From: Alphaproteobacteria bacterium
GTDB lineage: Bacteria; Pseudomonadota; Alphaproteobacteria; Rhizobiales; Aestuariivirgaceae
Direction of reading: 5' to 3'
Length of the DNA: 64,000 bases
Assembly (NCBI GenBank): GCA_024640405.1
Contig: JAHEFB010000015.1
Coordinates: 1-64,000 of the forward strand
Of the stretch, positions 18,480-27,146 are shown one piece after another (position 1 is the stretch's first letter; every line of letters begins with the position of its first letter). The position numbers and the translations under genes are program-made. The notes beneath the pieces were generated by a model, which was given only the letters and a program-made list of their open reading frames with translations, had not been told where the DNA came from and searched no databases.

Positions 18480-21395
18480 ATGACCAAGACCCTGTCTAAA
18501 GCTCAAGTTTCGCTTCCCGTGCAACCTGATGAAACGAAGCTGCTGGCTGGAATATTGGAGCACGCGCCGGCCCTGCAGCCATTGCTTGAGAAGTCCACGT
18601 CAGCCCGTGCGATACTTGCACATGTTGCAGCCGGTTCTCCATTCCTGTCCGGTCTTCTGCGGCGTTACCCGGATTTTGCCATCGAAGCGCTGACCACATC
18701 ACCGGATGTAGCGGCTTCGGCAATTTGTCAGCGCCTCAAAAAACAGGCGGCAGCTGCACCGTCTCAGTCCGACCTGATGCGCCATTTGCGTGTTGCTCGA
18801 AATCACACGGCCTTGCTGATCGCGCTGGCAGACATTGCGGGTTTGTGGTCTTGCGAACAGGTAACGCAAGCGCTTACCCGGTTTGCCGATAACGCAGTGG
18901 CAAGTGCGTTGGACTGGCTGCTCGAAGAGGCTGTTGAAGCTGGAAAGCTGACGCCGGAGAAGGACCAGAATCCGTCGCACGGTTACACGGTACTTGCCAT
19001 GGGCAAGCATGGCGCCGGCGAATTGAATTACTCGTCCGATATTGATCTGATTGTGCTTTATGATCCTGACCAGGTGCCCCTGGAACAACGCGACAGGGCC
19101 GCGCAGTTTTATGTTCGAATAACCAGGACGCTTGCCACCGTGCTGCAGGACCGTACCGAAGACGGGTATGTGTTTCGTGTTGATCTGCGTTTACGGCCGG
19201 ATCCGCGCGCTACACAGATTGCGATTGCCATAGGTGCCGCAGAAAATTACTACGCATCCATGGGCCAGAACTGGGAGCGGGCCGCGATGATCAAGGCGCG
19301 CGCCGTGGCCGGTGACCTGCAACTGGGGCAGGATTTTCTCAAACAATTAACTCCATTTGTATGGCGTAAATACCTGGACTTTGCCGCCATTGCGGACGTG
19401 CAGTCACTAAAGCGGCAAATGCATGCCCACAAGGGTCACGGTACTATCGTGGTGCTGGGTCACAACATCAAGCTGGGGATCGGCGGAATTCGCGAGATAG
19501 AGTTTTTTGTGCAGACCCAACAGTTGATTGCGGGGGGGAAAAACCCCGAACTCAGAGGCAATCGCACCCAGGCGATGTTGAGCAAGCTTGTTGAGGCGGC
19601 GTGGATAGAGCAGGCGGCCTGCGATGAGCTCAACGAGGCTTATGTGTTCCTGCGTACAATTGAACACCGGTTGCAGATGGTGGCAGACGAACAAACCCAA
19701 ACCCTGCCGGCGACCGAAGAGGCGTTTGCCGGGTTTGCGAATTTCTGTGGGTACGACGAGCCTGGTGACCTGGCTGACAGGTTGGTCGGCACGTTCAATA
19801 AAGTGCAGGGCCACTATGCAGGTTTGTTTGAAGATGCGCCGGAACTTGCAAGTGACACAGGCAGCCTCGTGTTTACCGGTGGCGGCGACGATCCAGAGAC
19901 ACTTAACACATTGACCAATATGGGTTTTCAGCAAGTCTCCGAGATGTCTGCCATTATCCAGAGCTGGCATTTCGGGAGGTATCCGGCGATGCGGTCCGCC
20001 ACCGCGCGGGAACTGCTTACCGAGCTTACTCCGGCATTGCTTACGGTCCTGTCGCAAACCGGCCAGCCTGACCGCGCATTGATCGCATTTGATCGTTTCA
20101 TGGCCGGATTGCCGACCGGTGTTCAGCTGTTTTCAATGTTCAAGGCCAACCCTGGCTTGCTGGATTTGCTGGCCACTGTACTGGGTTCGGCGCCCCGGCT
20201 GGCTCAGGCACTGTCCCGTCGTCCCCGCCTTTTCGAAGCAGTGCTGGACCCGGCCTTCTTTGGGCCGATGCCGGATGAGGTTGAACTGGCGGATGCATTT
20301 GCAAGCCTCTCGGACGATGAAGCGACCTATGAAGAAGCTCTCGACCACACACGCATTGCGGCACAGGAAATGGCGCTGCGTATCGGCATGCGCATCGTGT
20401 CCGAAACTGTCAGTGCCGATGAGGCAGGACTTGCCTACACCAATTTGGCAGATGCTGTAACCGACCATTTGCTCAAGATCTCAGCCGCCGATCTTGCCGC
20501 GCGTCACGGACATGTCGCCGGTGAAGCGGTAGTGGTTGTTGCCATGGGGAAAATGGGCGGCCGGGAAATGACCAATGCGTCTGATCTGGACCTTATCATT
20601 CTATACGATTTCTCTGAAAAAGTTGACGCCTCCGACGGTTCAAAACCGCTTTCTCCGTCGCAGTATTTTGCCAGACTGACCCGCCGCCTGATTACCGCGC
20701 TGACATCTCAGACCGAGGAGGGGACGCTTTATGAGGTCGATATGAGACTGCGGCCATCAGGCAGCAAGGGACCGGTTGCCAGTAACATCGCAGCATTTGA
20801 AGACTATCAGGAAACCCAGGCCTGGACCTGGGAGAAAATGGCGCTCACCAGAGCGCGCATTGTAACCGGCGACCCGGTATTGAAGGCACGTGCCGAAGAA
20901 ATCATCCACCGGGTGTTGTGTGTCAAACGCGACCGCGCGGAAACCCTGTCGGATGTGAAAGACATGCGGACACGCATGTTGCAGGGCGCCAGCAATGACG
21001 ATCACTGGGATTTCAAGCATGTGCGAGGCGGATTGATAGAGATAGAGTTCATCGCCCAGGCACTGCAGCTGGTCCACGCCCACGACACTCCACAGGTGTT
21101 GCGGCACAACACAATTGCAGCTTTGCATGCCTTGCACGATGCGGGTCATCTGACCGCCGGAGATCATGAGACACTGGTTGCAGCAGCAAAGCTGTATCAG
21201 GGGTTGACCCAGATGCTTCGACTTTGCTCTAGCGGCGAGTTTGTACTGCGACGGGCTCCTGTTGATCTGATTGCAAAATTGTTGCGGGCAAGCGGCGCTC
21301 CGAAAGTCTCAGTCATGCAGGCCATGCTGGCCGATGCAAACCGGCAGGTATCGGAAATTTTCGACCGCCTGATAGGCGTTCCGGCAGAAGTGTAA
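18480..21395 (+). CDS. glnE: Bifunctional glutamine synthetase adenylyltransferase/deadenylase
   Basis: A 971-residue enzyme that adds AMP to glutamine synthetase and removes it, under PII control. Two nucleotidyltransferase domains are visible: the N-terminal deadenylase with MGKHGAGELNYSSDIDLIVLY (about residue 178) and the C-terminal adenylyltransferase with MGKMGGREMTNASDLDLIILY (about residue 690), each bearing a DxD pair. Helical domains follow each (for example RGGLIEIEFIAQALQLVHA). The ATG at 18480 is preferred over an in-frame TTG nine bases earlier. Length and motif order match other GlnE proteins. Confidence 0.96.
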   Translation: MTKTLSKAQVSLPVQPDETKLLAGILEHAPALQPLLEKSTSARAILAHVAAGSPFLSGLLRRYPDFAIEALTTSPDVAASAICQRLKKQAAAAPSQSDLMRHLRVARNHTALLIALADIAGLWSCEQVTQALTRFADNAVASALDWLLEEAVEAGKLTPEKDQNPSHGYTVLAMGKHGAGELNYSSDIDLIVLYDPDQVPLEQRDRAAQFYVRITRTLATVLQDRTEDGYVFRVDLRLRPDPRATQIAIAIGAAENYYASMGQNWERAAMIKARAVAGDLQLGQDFLKQLTPFVWRKYLDFAAIADVQSLKRQMHAHKGHGTIVVLGHNIKLGIGGIREIEFFVQTQQLIAGGKNPELRGNRTQAMLSKLVEAAWIEQAACDELNEAYVFLRTIEHRLQMVADEQTQTLPATEEAFAGFANFCGYDEPGDLADRLVGTFNKVQGHYAGLFEDAPELASDTGSLVFTGGGDDPETLNTLTNMGFQQVSEMSAIIQSWHFGRYPAMRSATARELLTELTPALLTVLSQTGQPDRALIAFDRFMAGLPTGVQLFSMFKANPGLLDLLATVLGSAPRLAQALSRRPRLFEAVLDPAFFGPMPDEVELADAFASLSDDEATYEEALDHTRIAAQEMALRIGMRIVSETVSADEAGLAYTNLADAVTDHLLKISAADLAARHGHVAGEAVVVVAMGKMGGREMTNASDLDLIILYDFSEKVDASDGSKPLSPSQYFARLTRRLITALTSQTEEGTLYEVDMRLRPSGSKGPVASNIAAFEDYQETQAWTWEKMALTRARIVTGDPVLKARAEEIIHRVLCVKRDRAETLSDVKDMRTRMLQGASNDDHWDFKHVRGGLIEIEFIAQALQLVHAHDTPQVLRHNTIAALHALHDAGHLTAGDHETLVAAAKLYQGLTQMLRLCSSGEFVLRRAPVDLIAKLLRASGAPKVSVMQAMLADANRQVSEIFDRLIGVPAEV

Positions 21396-21470
21396 ATTTT
21401 TTTCCGCTTCATCGACGGATTGTGACGGGTGTTCTCGTCTTGTTCATGTGCGTTGGCCAACACACTCCAT

Positions 21471-21496
21471 GAACCGGGGATTGCATGCCCCGGTTC
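21471..21496 (+). other. Strong hairpin between glnE and the EF-hand gene
   Basis: Perfect 9-bp arms GAACCGGGG (21471-21479) and CCCCGGTTC (21488-21496) flank an 8-base loop. It lies 75 bases after the glnE stop and 35 bases before the EF-hand start. No T-run follows. It may end the glnE transcript or sit in the 5' leader of the sigma-factor operon. Confidence 0.5.
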
Positions 21497-21530
21497 CGGC
21501 AACATCAATGCTTAAGGAGATTGTACAGTT

Positions 21531-22001
21531 ATGAATATCCGTATGTCTGCCGCCTTGTCGGCGGCTTTGGTCATCGCAGGTGTATCGGCAACTGCAGGCC
21601 TCGCACGTGAACCTGGAATGCCGCGTGGTGAACGCACTTTTGAACGCCTGGACAAGAACAAGGACGGTGCGCTTGCCATTGAGGAATTGCAGGCAAAATC
21701 GGTTCGCCGGTTCATGAAGCTCGACGCTGACAAGGACGACAAGGTGACCAGAGCAGAACTTGAAGACTGGCTCAACCGGCTGGCCCGGCGCCGTATCGAT
21801 CGCATACTGACGCGTATGGATGCCGACAAGGATGCAGCCGTCACCCGGACAGAATTACGCGGCTACATCGCCGGACTGTTTGATTTGGCAGATGCCGACA
21901 AGTCTGGAGGCGTGACTTTGCAGGAATCGCGTGCCTATCATGTGATGGCACGCAAGAAACGGACCGAGGCTCGCAGGGCAAGGTCACAGGCCCGGCAATA
22001 G
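21531..22001 (+). CDS. Secreted EF-hand calcium-binding protein
   Basis: A 156-residue protein with a cleavable signal peptide (hydrophobic residues 6-24, probable cut after LARE-like residues). It has four EF-hand loops at about 41-52, 65-76, 97-108 and 121-132, each opening DxNxD or DxDxD/S and ending in Glu. Loops 2 and 3 lack the usual glycine at position six (Asp and Ala instead), so their affinity may be reduced. The C-terminal 20 residues are strongly basic (RKKRTEARRARSQAR). The ribosome-binding site AAGGAG is clear. It heads a four-gene operon with an ECF sigma factor nine bases downstream, so periplasmic Ca2+ or another divalent metal could be the sensed signal; that link is an inference. 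Confidence 0.85.
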   Translation: MNIRMSAALSAALVIAGVSATAGLAREPGMPRGERTFERLDKNKDGALAIEELQAKSVRRFMKLDADKDDKVTRAELEDWLNRLARRRIDRILTRMDADKDAAVTRTELRGYIAGLFDLADADKSGGVTLQESRAYHVMARKKRTEARRARSQARQ

Positions 22002-22009
22002 GAGGGCTG

Positions 22010-22660
22010 ATGAACTGGCAGATAGCGCGTCCGGCTTGGGGTATGGCAGGATACAGTGAAAACACAGCGGTTAGTCCGGCTGCCGGGGATACGTCCCCGG
22101 CAGTCGATGCTGTGTTGCTGGACGGTGTCGCCGCCGGCGATGAAACAGCGTTTACGGCCCTGGTCGACCGGCATTACTCTCTGGTTTTCAGGCTGTCTGC
22201 ACGGGTGCTGGGTAATGCAGCAGATGCTGAAGATGTCACGCAGGAGGCGTTCGTCAAGCTTTGGCGCAACCCGCCGGAATTGCGCAACAAGTCAGCCTTG
22301 AAGGGGTGGCTGGCGCGGGTGGCCCGCAATCTGGCCATCGATCGCCTGAGACGGGCGCGCAACACGTCCGACAGCGACTTGGAACTGCTGGTCGATCCGT
22401 CGACTGCTCCTGACGGACACCTGCGTCATGGGCAGGCAGCAAATGAGGTGTCTGCGGCATTGTTGCAGTTGCCGGAGCGCCAGCGTACAGCTCTGCAATT
22501 GACCTATTTCGAAGCACTGGGCAACCAGGAAACAGCATCTGTTATGGATATCAGTGTTGAAGCGGTCGAATCACTGCTGTCCCGGGCAAGGAAATCATTG
22601 CGAACCCTGCTGAACCCGGTGTGGAGCGATCTGATAGATGAACTGGAGCAATTGAAATGA
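22010..22660 (+). CDS. ECF-type RNA polymerase sigma factor
   Basis: A 216-residue group IV sigma factor. Region 2 is visible at about residues 44-120 (FTALVDRHYSLVFRLSARVLG, DAEDVTQEAFVKLWRN, RVARNLAIDRLRRAR) and region 4 at about 150-210 (LQLPERQRTALQLTYFEAL, ISVEAVESLLSRARKSLRT). The first 38 residues are extra, beyond the usual ECF start; an internal start near the end of that segment cannot be excluded. It follows the EF-hand gene by 8 bases and overlaps the next gene by four. By position it is probably controlled by the two membrane proteins encoded downstream. Confidence 0.92.
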   Translation: MNWQIARPAWGMAGYSENTAVSPAAGDTSPAVDAVLLDGVAAGDETAFTALVDRHYSLVFRLSARVLGNAADAEDVTQEAFVKLWRNPPELRNKSALKGWLARVARNLAIDRLRRARNTSDSDLELLVDPSTAPDGHLRHGQAANEVSAALLQLPERQRTALQLTYFEALGNQETASVMDISVEAVESLLSRARKSLRTLLNPVWSDLIDELEQLK

Positions 22661-23169
22661 CGCCAGGCAACCGCAACACCAAGGAAAGTGGCAGCGCCCG
22701 TGACGCTCGGCTGGCTGAAGTACTGGCAGCTTATGGCCGTAATCCGCTTCGCTGGCCGGAAGCAGACCGCGTGCGTTTTGCCAACCTGTTGCGTGAGCCC
22801 GAGCTCTTGCCGCAACATCTGAGTGTGGAAGCCGACGCGCTGGACAAACTGCTTGATGCAGCGACCGCAGCCAGTATCGCTGAGCCGCCGGGTGCCCGTG
22901 ATCGGCTGTTTTCTGCCGTAAAGACCACTAGGGGTGCAGCCGCGCCTGCGGCGATGTATGACCGAAGATCATTCTGGAGGTCCGCCTTCCTGCCGCAACA
23001 GCTCCTGGTGGCCGGTACCTTGGCGGCGAGCGTCATGCTTGGCGTGCTGGCAGGGGTCGGAACCGAGGCCGGAAGCTTTTTGGCCGACAGCCTGCAATTG
23101 CCGGGCGCATCGGATGAAATTCTGGACGTTGTATTGCTGGAAGACGGTGATGACGGAGGCCTGTTATGA
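22657..23169 (+). CDS. Probable membrane anti-sigma protein
   Basis: A 170-residue protein with a soluble N-terminal part (about 1-110), a single transmembrane helix near residues 115-135 (LLVAGTLAASVMLGVLAGVG) and a short acidic C-terminus (LLEDGDDGG). It overlaps the sigma gene by four bases (ATGA) and the next gene by four. The placement and topology fit an anti-sigma factor, but it has no cysteine and therefore no zinc-finger (HxxxCxxC) motif. The segment YGRNPLRWPEADRVRFANLL looks conserved-type, but I cannot assign a named family. The function is inferred from position only. Confidence 0.6.
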   Translation: MTPGNRNTKESGSARDARLAEVLAAYGRNPLRWPEADRVRFANLLREPELLPQHLSVEADALDKLLDAATAASIAEPPGARDRLFSAVKTTRGAAAPAAMYDRRSFWRSAFLPQQLLVAGTLAASVMLGVLAGVGTEAGSFLADSLQLPGASDEILDVVLLEDGDDGGLL

Positions 23170-23681
23170 GCCAGGCGCAGACGCCAAAAACCCGGCGCTG
23201 GTCATGGTGGTGGGTTGTCCTGATCGCTTCTTTGGCCATTAATCTGGCGGTTGTTGCGGCAATTGTTGCCCACAAGGCAGCCGGCCCGCATCGCCATCGC
23301 AGCATCACCGGGCCCGGGTTTACCCAGATATTACCCAGGGCGTTTTTTCGCGAGCTCGATCGCGACCGGCGCGATGAACTGGTTGGAGAATTGCGTGAGC
23401 ACCGCAAGGATTTTCGTGAATTGCGCAAGAGCCTTCGCGAAAGAGCGCGCGATGTTGCGACGGCCCTGCGCGCCGAGCCTTATGACGAGGCGGCCGTAGC
23501 CAAGACCCTGCAGGTGTACGAGACTGAGGCGCAAACCATGGTGGCACGCGGCCGCGGTATTGCCGAAGGTTTTTTCAAGCGTCTGACGCCGGAAGAGCGT
23601 GTCCAGATTGCCGACCAGATTGAACGCAAAACCATGTCGAAACGACGCTGGAAGCGCTGGAAACGCGAGCACGGGCATTGA
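23166..23681 (+). CDS. Periplasmic heavy-metal-sensor/CpxP-like protein
   Basis: A 171-residue membrane-anchored protein. One N-terminal helix (residues 14-36) is followed by a largely alpha-helical, highly charged periplasmic domain (FFRELDRDRRDELVGELREH, LRKSLRERARDVATALRAEP, EGFFKRLTPEERVQIADQIE). This is the pattern of the CnrX/CpxP/ZraP-like periplasmic sensor superfamily. The N-terminal HRHR stretch near residue 42 could touch metal. It is translationally coupled to the anti-sigma candidate. A CnrX-type partner often signals metal to an anti-sigma/ECF pair, which is the model suggested here. A weak inverted repeat (23691-23697 with 23716-23722) follows the stop. Confidence 0.75.
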   Translation: MSQAQTPKTRRWSWWWVVLIASLAINLAVVAAIVAHKAAGPHRHRSITGPGFTQILPRAFFRELDRDRRDELVGELREHRKDFRELRKSLRERARDVATALRAEPYDEAAVAKTLQVYETEAQTMVARGRGIAEGFFKRLTPEERVQIADQIERKTMSKRRWKRWKREHGH

Positions 23682-23802
23682 TTGGTGTTTGAACAGCTTT
23701 CTTTGCTGCGCTCCCGCTGTTCTCCTTGATGACTGTAATTCCATTCAAGGACACGGAACAAGACTGTGACAAATCCAAGGTGCGGTCTTGAGTGCAGCTG
23801 CC

Positions 23803-23994
23803 TCACCTCAGGTTCATTGCAATATCAACTGAGTGCAGGTGTCTTAAAACACGCTCGTACCCCTCCCTGCTGTCCAACAGGGCTTTTGGCGAAGTTCCAA
23901 GTTCGGTACTCATCTTTTCGAGCCATAGCTCAGCGCGCTCTTTCGAACCAAATACTTCAATTGCTCTGTCGAGCGCAGAGGCGAGATAGGCCAT
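23803..23994 (-). CDS. Orphan DUF2384 (MbcA/ParS/Xre-type toxin-binding) domain protein
   Basis: A 63-residue protein, essentially one domain. The pattern AIEVFGSKERAELWLEKMS, LGTSPKALLDSREGYERVLRHL matches the DUF2384 antitoxin C-terminal domain, which normally follows an Xre-type DNA-binding domain and partners a RES-type toxin. Here there is no DNA-binding part and no RES gene alongside. ATG 23994 has GGAG eight bases upstream and is preferred to a start at 24033. It could be a decayed antitoxin, a stand-alone regulator or an anti-toxin acting on a distant partner. Confidence 0.6.
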   Translation of the reverse strand: MAYLASALDRAIEVFGSKERAELWLEKMSTELGTSPKALLDSREGYERVLRHLHSVDIAMNLR

Positions 23995-24367
23995 ATTGTA
24001 TTCTCCTGTAACGAGTAACTTTGGTTGGGACACACGTTAAGTTGTTTGTAGGCAACTACTTTCAAAACGTTCAATTGCCATCCCGAACTGAGCGGGTTCA
24101 GTAACCGCCGGCGATCAAGTTTGTGCCGTCTGTAGGGAGAAATCCAGCAACGGGCATGATGATTGTAGGTCCCTTCTGAACCAAATTCGCCAACGGACCG
24201 GCCAACTGGCAGCATGACGGTGACAACAGCCAGGACACAAACAACCATAATCGGTATATGGGGTGTCATTCAAGCGGCGGTCATTGAACCGCGAGGGTTA
24301 CTCCAACGGAAGCCTACCCGGTTGCAGCACTGCTTGACGTTGCCAGCCGCACGGGATCTGAGTCTGA
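23995..24367. other. Intergenic stretch, no supported gene
   Basis: About 370 bases between the DUF2384 gene and the sensor kinase gene, both on the minus strand. A frame on the minus strand (roughly 24269 down to 24058) starts with a signal-like hydrophobic run (MVVCVLAVVTVMLPVG) but has no recognisable family and no clear ribosome-binding site, so it is not called. No RNA gene or strong hairpin was seen. Confidence 0.5.
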
Positions 24368-26752
24368 TCAGGCCTGTGAACCTGTCGCAATCGGCTCAAT
24401 GACGGCATCCGATTCTACAATGCGCTTGGGCTGCTTGCCTTGGCGGGCAATCGGCAGCTTGATGGTAACGGTGGTGCCTTCGCCTTCTTCACTGGCAATG
24501 TGCAGCGACCCGTCATTCAGCCGGACCAGCGAATTCGAGATTGCCAGGCCGAGGCCGGAACCAGACCGGGTTTTGGTCAGTTGGTTCTCCACCTGTTCGA
24601 ACGGGCGGCCGAGTTTGGCTATCTGATCGGGTGGAATGCCGATACCGGTGTCGGCGATGACGATTTCGGCCATTTTCTTGACCCGGCGCGCAGAGATTGT
24701 CAGGCTTCCGTTTTCCGGTGTGAATTTGACGCCATTGGCGACGACATTGATCAGTACCTGCTTGAGAGAACGGACATCTGCCATGGCATGCAGCGAATCC
24801 GGCAAATCCTTGCGCAGGGTGACCCCGCCTTCCTGGGCGCGCCCCGATACAATCCGCAGCGCTTCTTCTATGACGGCAGGCACGGAACACTTCTCAACTT
24901 CAAGCGTGATGCGGCCCGCCTCGATTTTCGACATATCCAGAATGTCATTGATGACATCCAGCAGATACTGCCCGGAACTGTGGATGTCGTGGGCATAGTC
25001 AAGGTATTTGGGGATTTCGACCTTGCCGAACAGTTGCTGCTCGATAACTTCCGAAAACCCGATGATTGCATTCAGCGGCGTGCGCAACTCGTGGCTCATG
25101 TTTGCCAGGAACTCGGATTTTGACCGGTTGGCGGTTTCGGCGCGGGTTTTCTCGCGCGAGTACTTTTCCGCCAGATCGGCCAGGCGCTGCGACTGCTGTT
25201 CGAGTTCCATTCGCGATTTCTGCAGGTCACGCACCGTGTTCATCAGTTCGCGCTCTGAATCCAGCAGCTTTTCCTCGTGCATTTTCAGGTTGGAAATGTC
25301 CGTGCCCACTGAAACAAACCCGCCATCCTTTGTCCGGCGCTCGTTGATTTGCAGCCAGCGGCCGTCCTCCAGTTGCACTTCAAAGGTGTTGCCTTCGCTG
25401 CCTTCCGGAATACTTTCCGGCAACGGGGTTTCCGAAGCGTTTGCCGACCGCTGCCTGATCACCGGTTCACGCGCCACCCGCGTGACATCTTCATAGGACG
25501 AACCGGGCATGCACACACTGGCCGGAAGATTGTGAAGCTGCTGGTATTTGGAGTTGCACATCACCAGGTGATTGTCAGAGTCCCACAACACGAAGGCTTC
25601 CGATACGTTTTCTATGGCGTCCTTGAGGCGCAGTTCGGCCTCCTGGTTGAGCTTGTCGAGGCGCTTTTGTTCGGTGATGTCGATGGCAATGCCGACCAGG
25701 TTTGGTGAATCCTGGCCCGGCGCTTCGGAAAGTTCCGCCCGGGCGCGCAGCCACACCCAGTGACCGTCGCAGTGTTTCATGCGGAATTCCTGATCTATGG
25801 CAGGCCGGCCACCCCGCAGCATGACGTCCACGAGCTGGTCAATCGGGTCATCATCCGGGTGCAGGCGTTCTGCCACCTCGCCATAGGACAGGAACTCTCC
25901 CTTGGTCTTGAGGCCGAGAATGTCATACATGGATTTCGACCAGAATATTCTGCCGCGCGCGATATCCCAGTCCCACAGCCCGCAATGACCGCGGTCCAGC
26001 GCCTTGTCCATGCGCTCGGTTGCAACAGCCAGAGTCTGGTCTGCTTCAGCAGCCCGCGACGCCTGCCAGTGGAAGGCAGTGCCCAGCAGCACCAGGACTC
26101 CCAAGGTGACGACAAACAGGGTCGCGATCTGGGTCACGTCGGAGCGCCAGTCCTGCAGCACCTGGGCTTTGGGGTGGATAACGGCAATCTGACCCAGATA
26201 GGGACTGAGTGATCGCAGCCCGATAAAGACTTCCTCGTTGGCCGGTGTAATCGCCATGATGGGCAGACCAAGTTTTTGCGTGGCACTTAATATGCCTTCC
26301 TGACCAAACACCGTGGAGAGGTTTACCCCCTTCAGTCCCAGGTCTTCCGGGTAGCTGGTTTGCACGTAGCCTTTCTCGTCCGCCACCACGAACAGTCTGC
26401 CGCGCGTACCGGTGTCTGGCGGCAACACTTCTGCCAGATCTTCCGGCACCAGCGCCCGCACCGTTCTGCCACCGGCAAAGCCGGCTCCCAGCGTCGCGCT
26501 CAGATCGCTGGCCGCGGCCCGCAACACCAAAGCTGTGTGTTTGGTGGAGGCGCCGATGGAGCGCTCGCGGCTGGCCGACAGTTGCAGGAACAAGGCCGTG
26601 GCCAGGGTCATGAGGAACAACAGGATCAGGCCGGTGATCAGGTTGCGCAGGATGCGTTCGGAGATTGCGATTGACGGCACACGTGTCGAGCCAACGCCGA
26701 CCTTCAGCGCTCGCTCCTTGAAAAACAACTCGCCAAGTTTTGCCTTGGACAC
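24368..26752 (-). CDS. PAS-domain sensor histidine kinase (PleC/DivJ/PdhS-like type)
   Basis: A protein of about 794 residues. It has transmembrane helix 1 near residues 33-55 (LITGLILLFLMTLATALFL), a periplasmic cache-like domain of about 150 residues, helix 2 near 207-228, a PAS fold with PAC tail (LWDWDIARGRIFWSKSM to VGIAIDITEQKRLDKL), a second PAS (about 375-490, SEAFVLWDSDNHLVMCNSKY), a coiled-coil, then HisKA with SHELRTPLNAIIGFSEVIE and an ATPase domain (NVVANGVKFTPENG, IVIADTGIGIPP, GSGLGLAISNSLVR). The HisKA sequence is the type found in alphaproteobacterial cell-cycle kinases, but this one has no obvious partner regulator nearby. GTG 26752 with AGGGA upstream is preferred over a GTG at 26806. 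Confidence 0.88.
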   Translation of the reverse strand: MSKAKLGELFFKERALKVGVGSTRVPSIAISERILRNLITGLILLFLMTLATALFLQLSASRERSIGASTKHTALVLRAAASDLSATLGAGFAGGRTVRALVPEDLAEVLPPDTGTRGRLFVVADEKGYVQTSYPEDLGLKGVNLSTVFGQEGILSATQKLGLPIMAITPANEEVFIGLRSLSPYLGQIAVIHPKAQVLQDWRSDVTQIATLFVVTLGVLVLLGTAFHWQASRAAEADQTLAVATERMDKALDRGHCGLWDWDIARGRIFWSKSMYDILGLKTKGEFLSYGEVAERLHPDDDPIDQLVDVMLRGGRPAIDQEFRMKHCDGHWVWLRARAELSEAPGQDSPNLVGIAIDITEQKRLDKLNQEAELRLKDAIENVSEAFVLWDSDNHLVMCNSKYQQLHNLPASVCMPGSSYEDVTRVAREPVIRQRSANASETPLPESIPEGSEGNTFEVQLEDGRWLQINERRTKDGGFVSVGTDISNLKMHEEKLLDSERELMNTVRDLQKSRMELEQQSQRLADLAEKYSREKTRAETANRSKSEFLANMSHELRTPLNAIIGFSEVIEQQLFGKVEIPKYLDYAHDIHSSGQYLLDVINDILDMSKIEAGRITLEVEKCSVPAVIEEALRIVSGRAQEGGVTLRKDLPDSLHAMADVRSLKQVLINVVANGVKFTPENGSLTISARRVKKMAEIVIADTGIGIPPDQIAKLGRPFEQVENQLTKTRSGSGLGLAISNSLVRLNDGSLHIASEEGEGTTVTIKLPIARQGKQPKRIVESDAVIEPIATGSQA

Positions 26753-27146
26753 CTGATCATCCCTAGTTTGGCCGGCTGCGATGCGCAGCGGCCGTACAGG
26801 CAACACCCTTCAAGACTGTGATGGTCTGCCGCCCCTGACAGTACTCTCACGTGGGCTGATACACCGCCCCCAAACCCCGTCGAATCATTAAACGCCATTG
26901 ATTCGAATTCAGGCTGATTTGGCAAGCTCGAAGGATACTTCCGGACCCGAAACGGCTTTAAAATACATGAAAATCGACAATATTGGGACAAAATTCTTAT
27001 GTCACACAGCGAAATTTTGGAAATCAACCAGTTTTTCGGAGAAGTTCAGCTTGCTGGGAAAATAAGTGAAAGCCGGTTGAAAATAATATTTCGGAACCGA
27101 AATAATTGTGAAATTTGCCAATGAATTCATATGCAGGAGCGGCCCG
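26753..27146. other. AT-rich intergenic stretch with promoter-like content
   Basis: About 390 bases between two minus-strand genes, clearly richer in A and T than its surroundings, especially 26920-27130. It should hold the promoter of the PAS kinase and the transcript end of pepN. The only distinct structure is the palindrome at 27088-27103, listed separately. No gene is supported. Confidence 0.5.
27088..27103. promoter_or_regulatory. 16-bp palindrome ATTTCGG-AA-CCGAAAT
   Basis: Two perfect 7-bp arms are separated by two bases. The size and symmetry fit an operator for a dimeric regulator. It lies upstream of the PAS kinase gene (about 340 bases from its start) and about 45 bases beyond the pepN stop. 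A partial half-like site (ACCCGAAACGG) occurs near 26945. The binding protein is unknown. Confidence 0.35.

Noticed and set aside
23691..23722. Terminator after the CpxP-like gene
   Set aside because: The 7-bp arms flank an 18-base loop and no T-run follows, so the evidence is too weak to list.
24058..24269. Possible small minus-strand gene with hydrophobic N-terminus
   Set aside because: No ribosome-binding site, no family match, and the frame runs on into the DUF2384 gene region.
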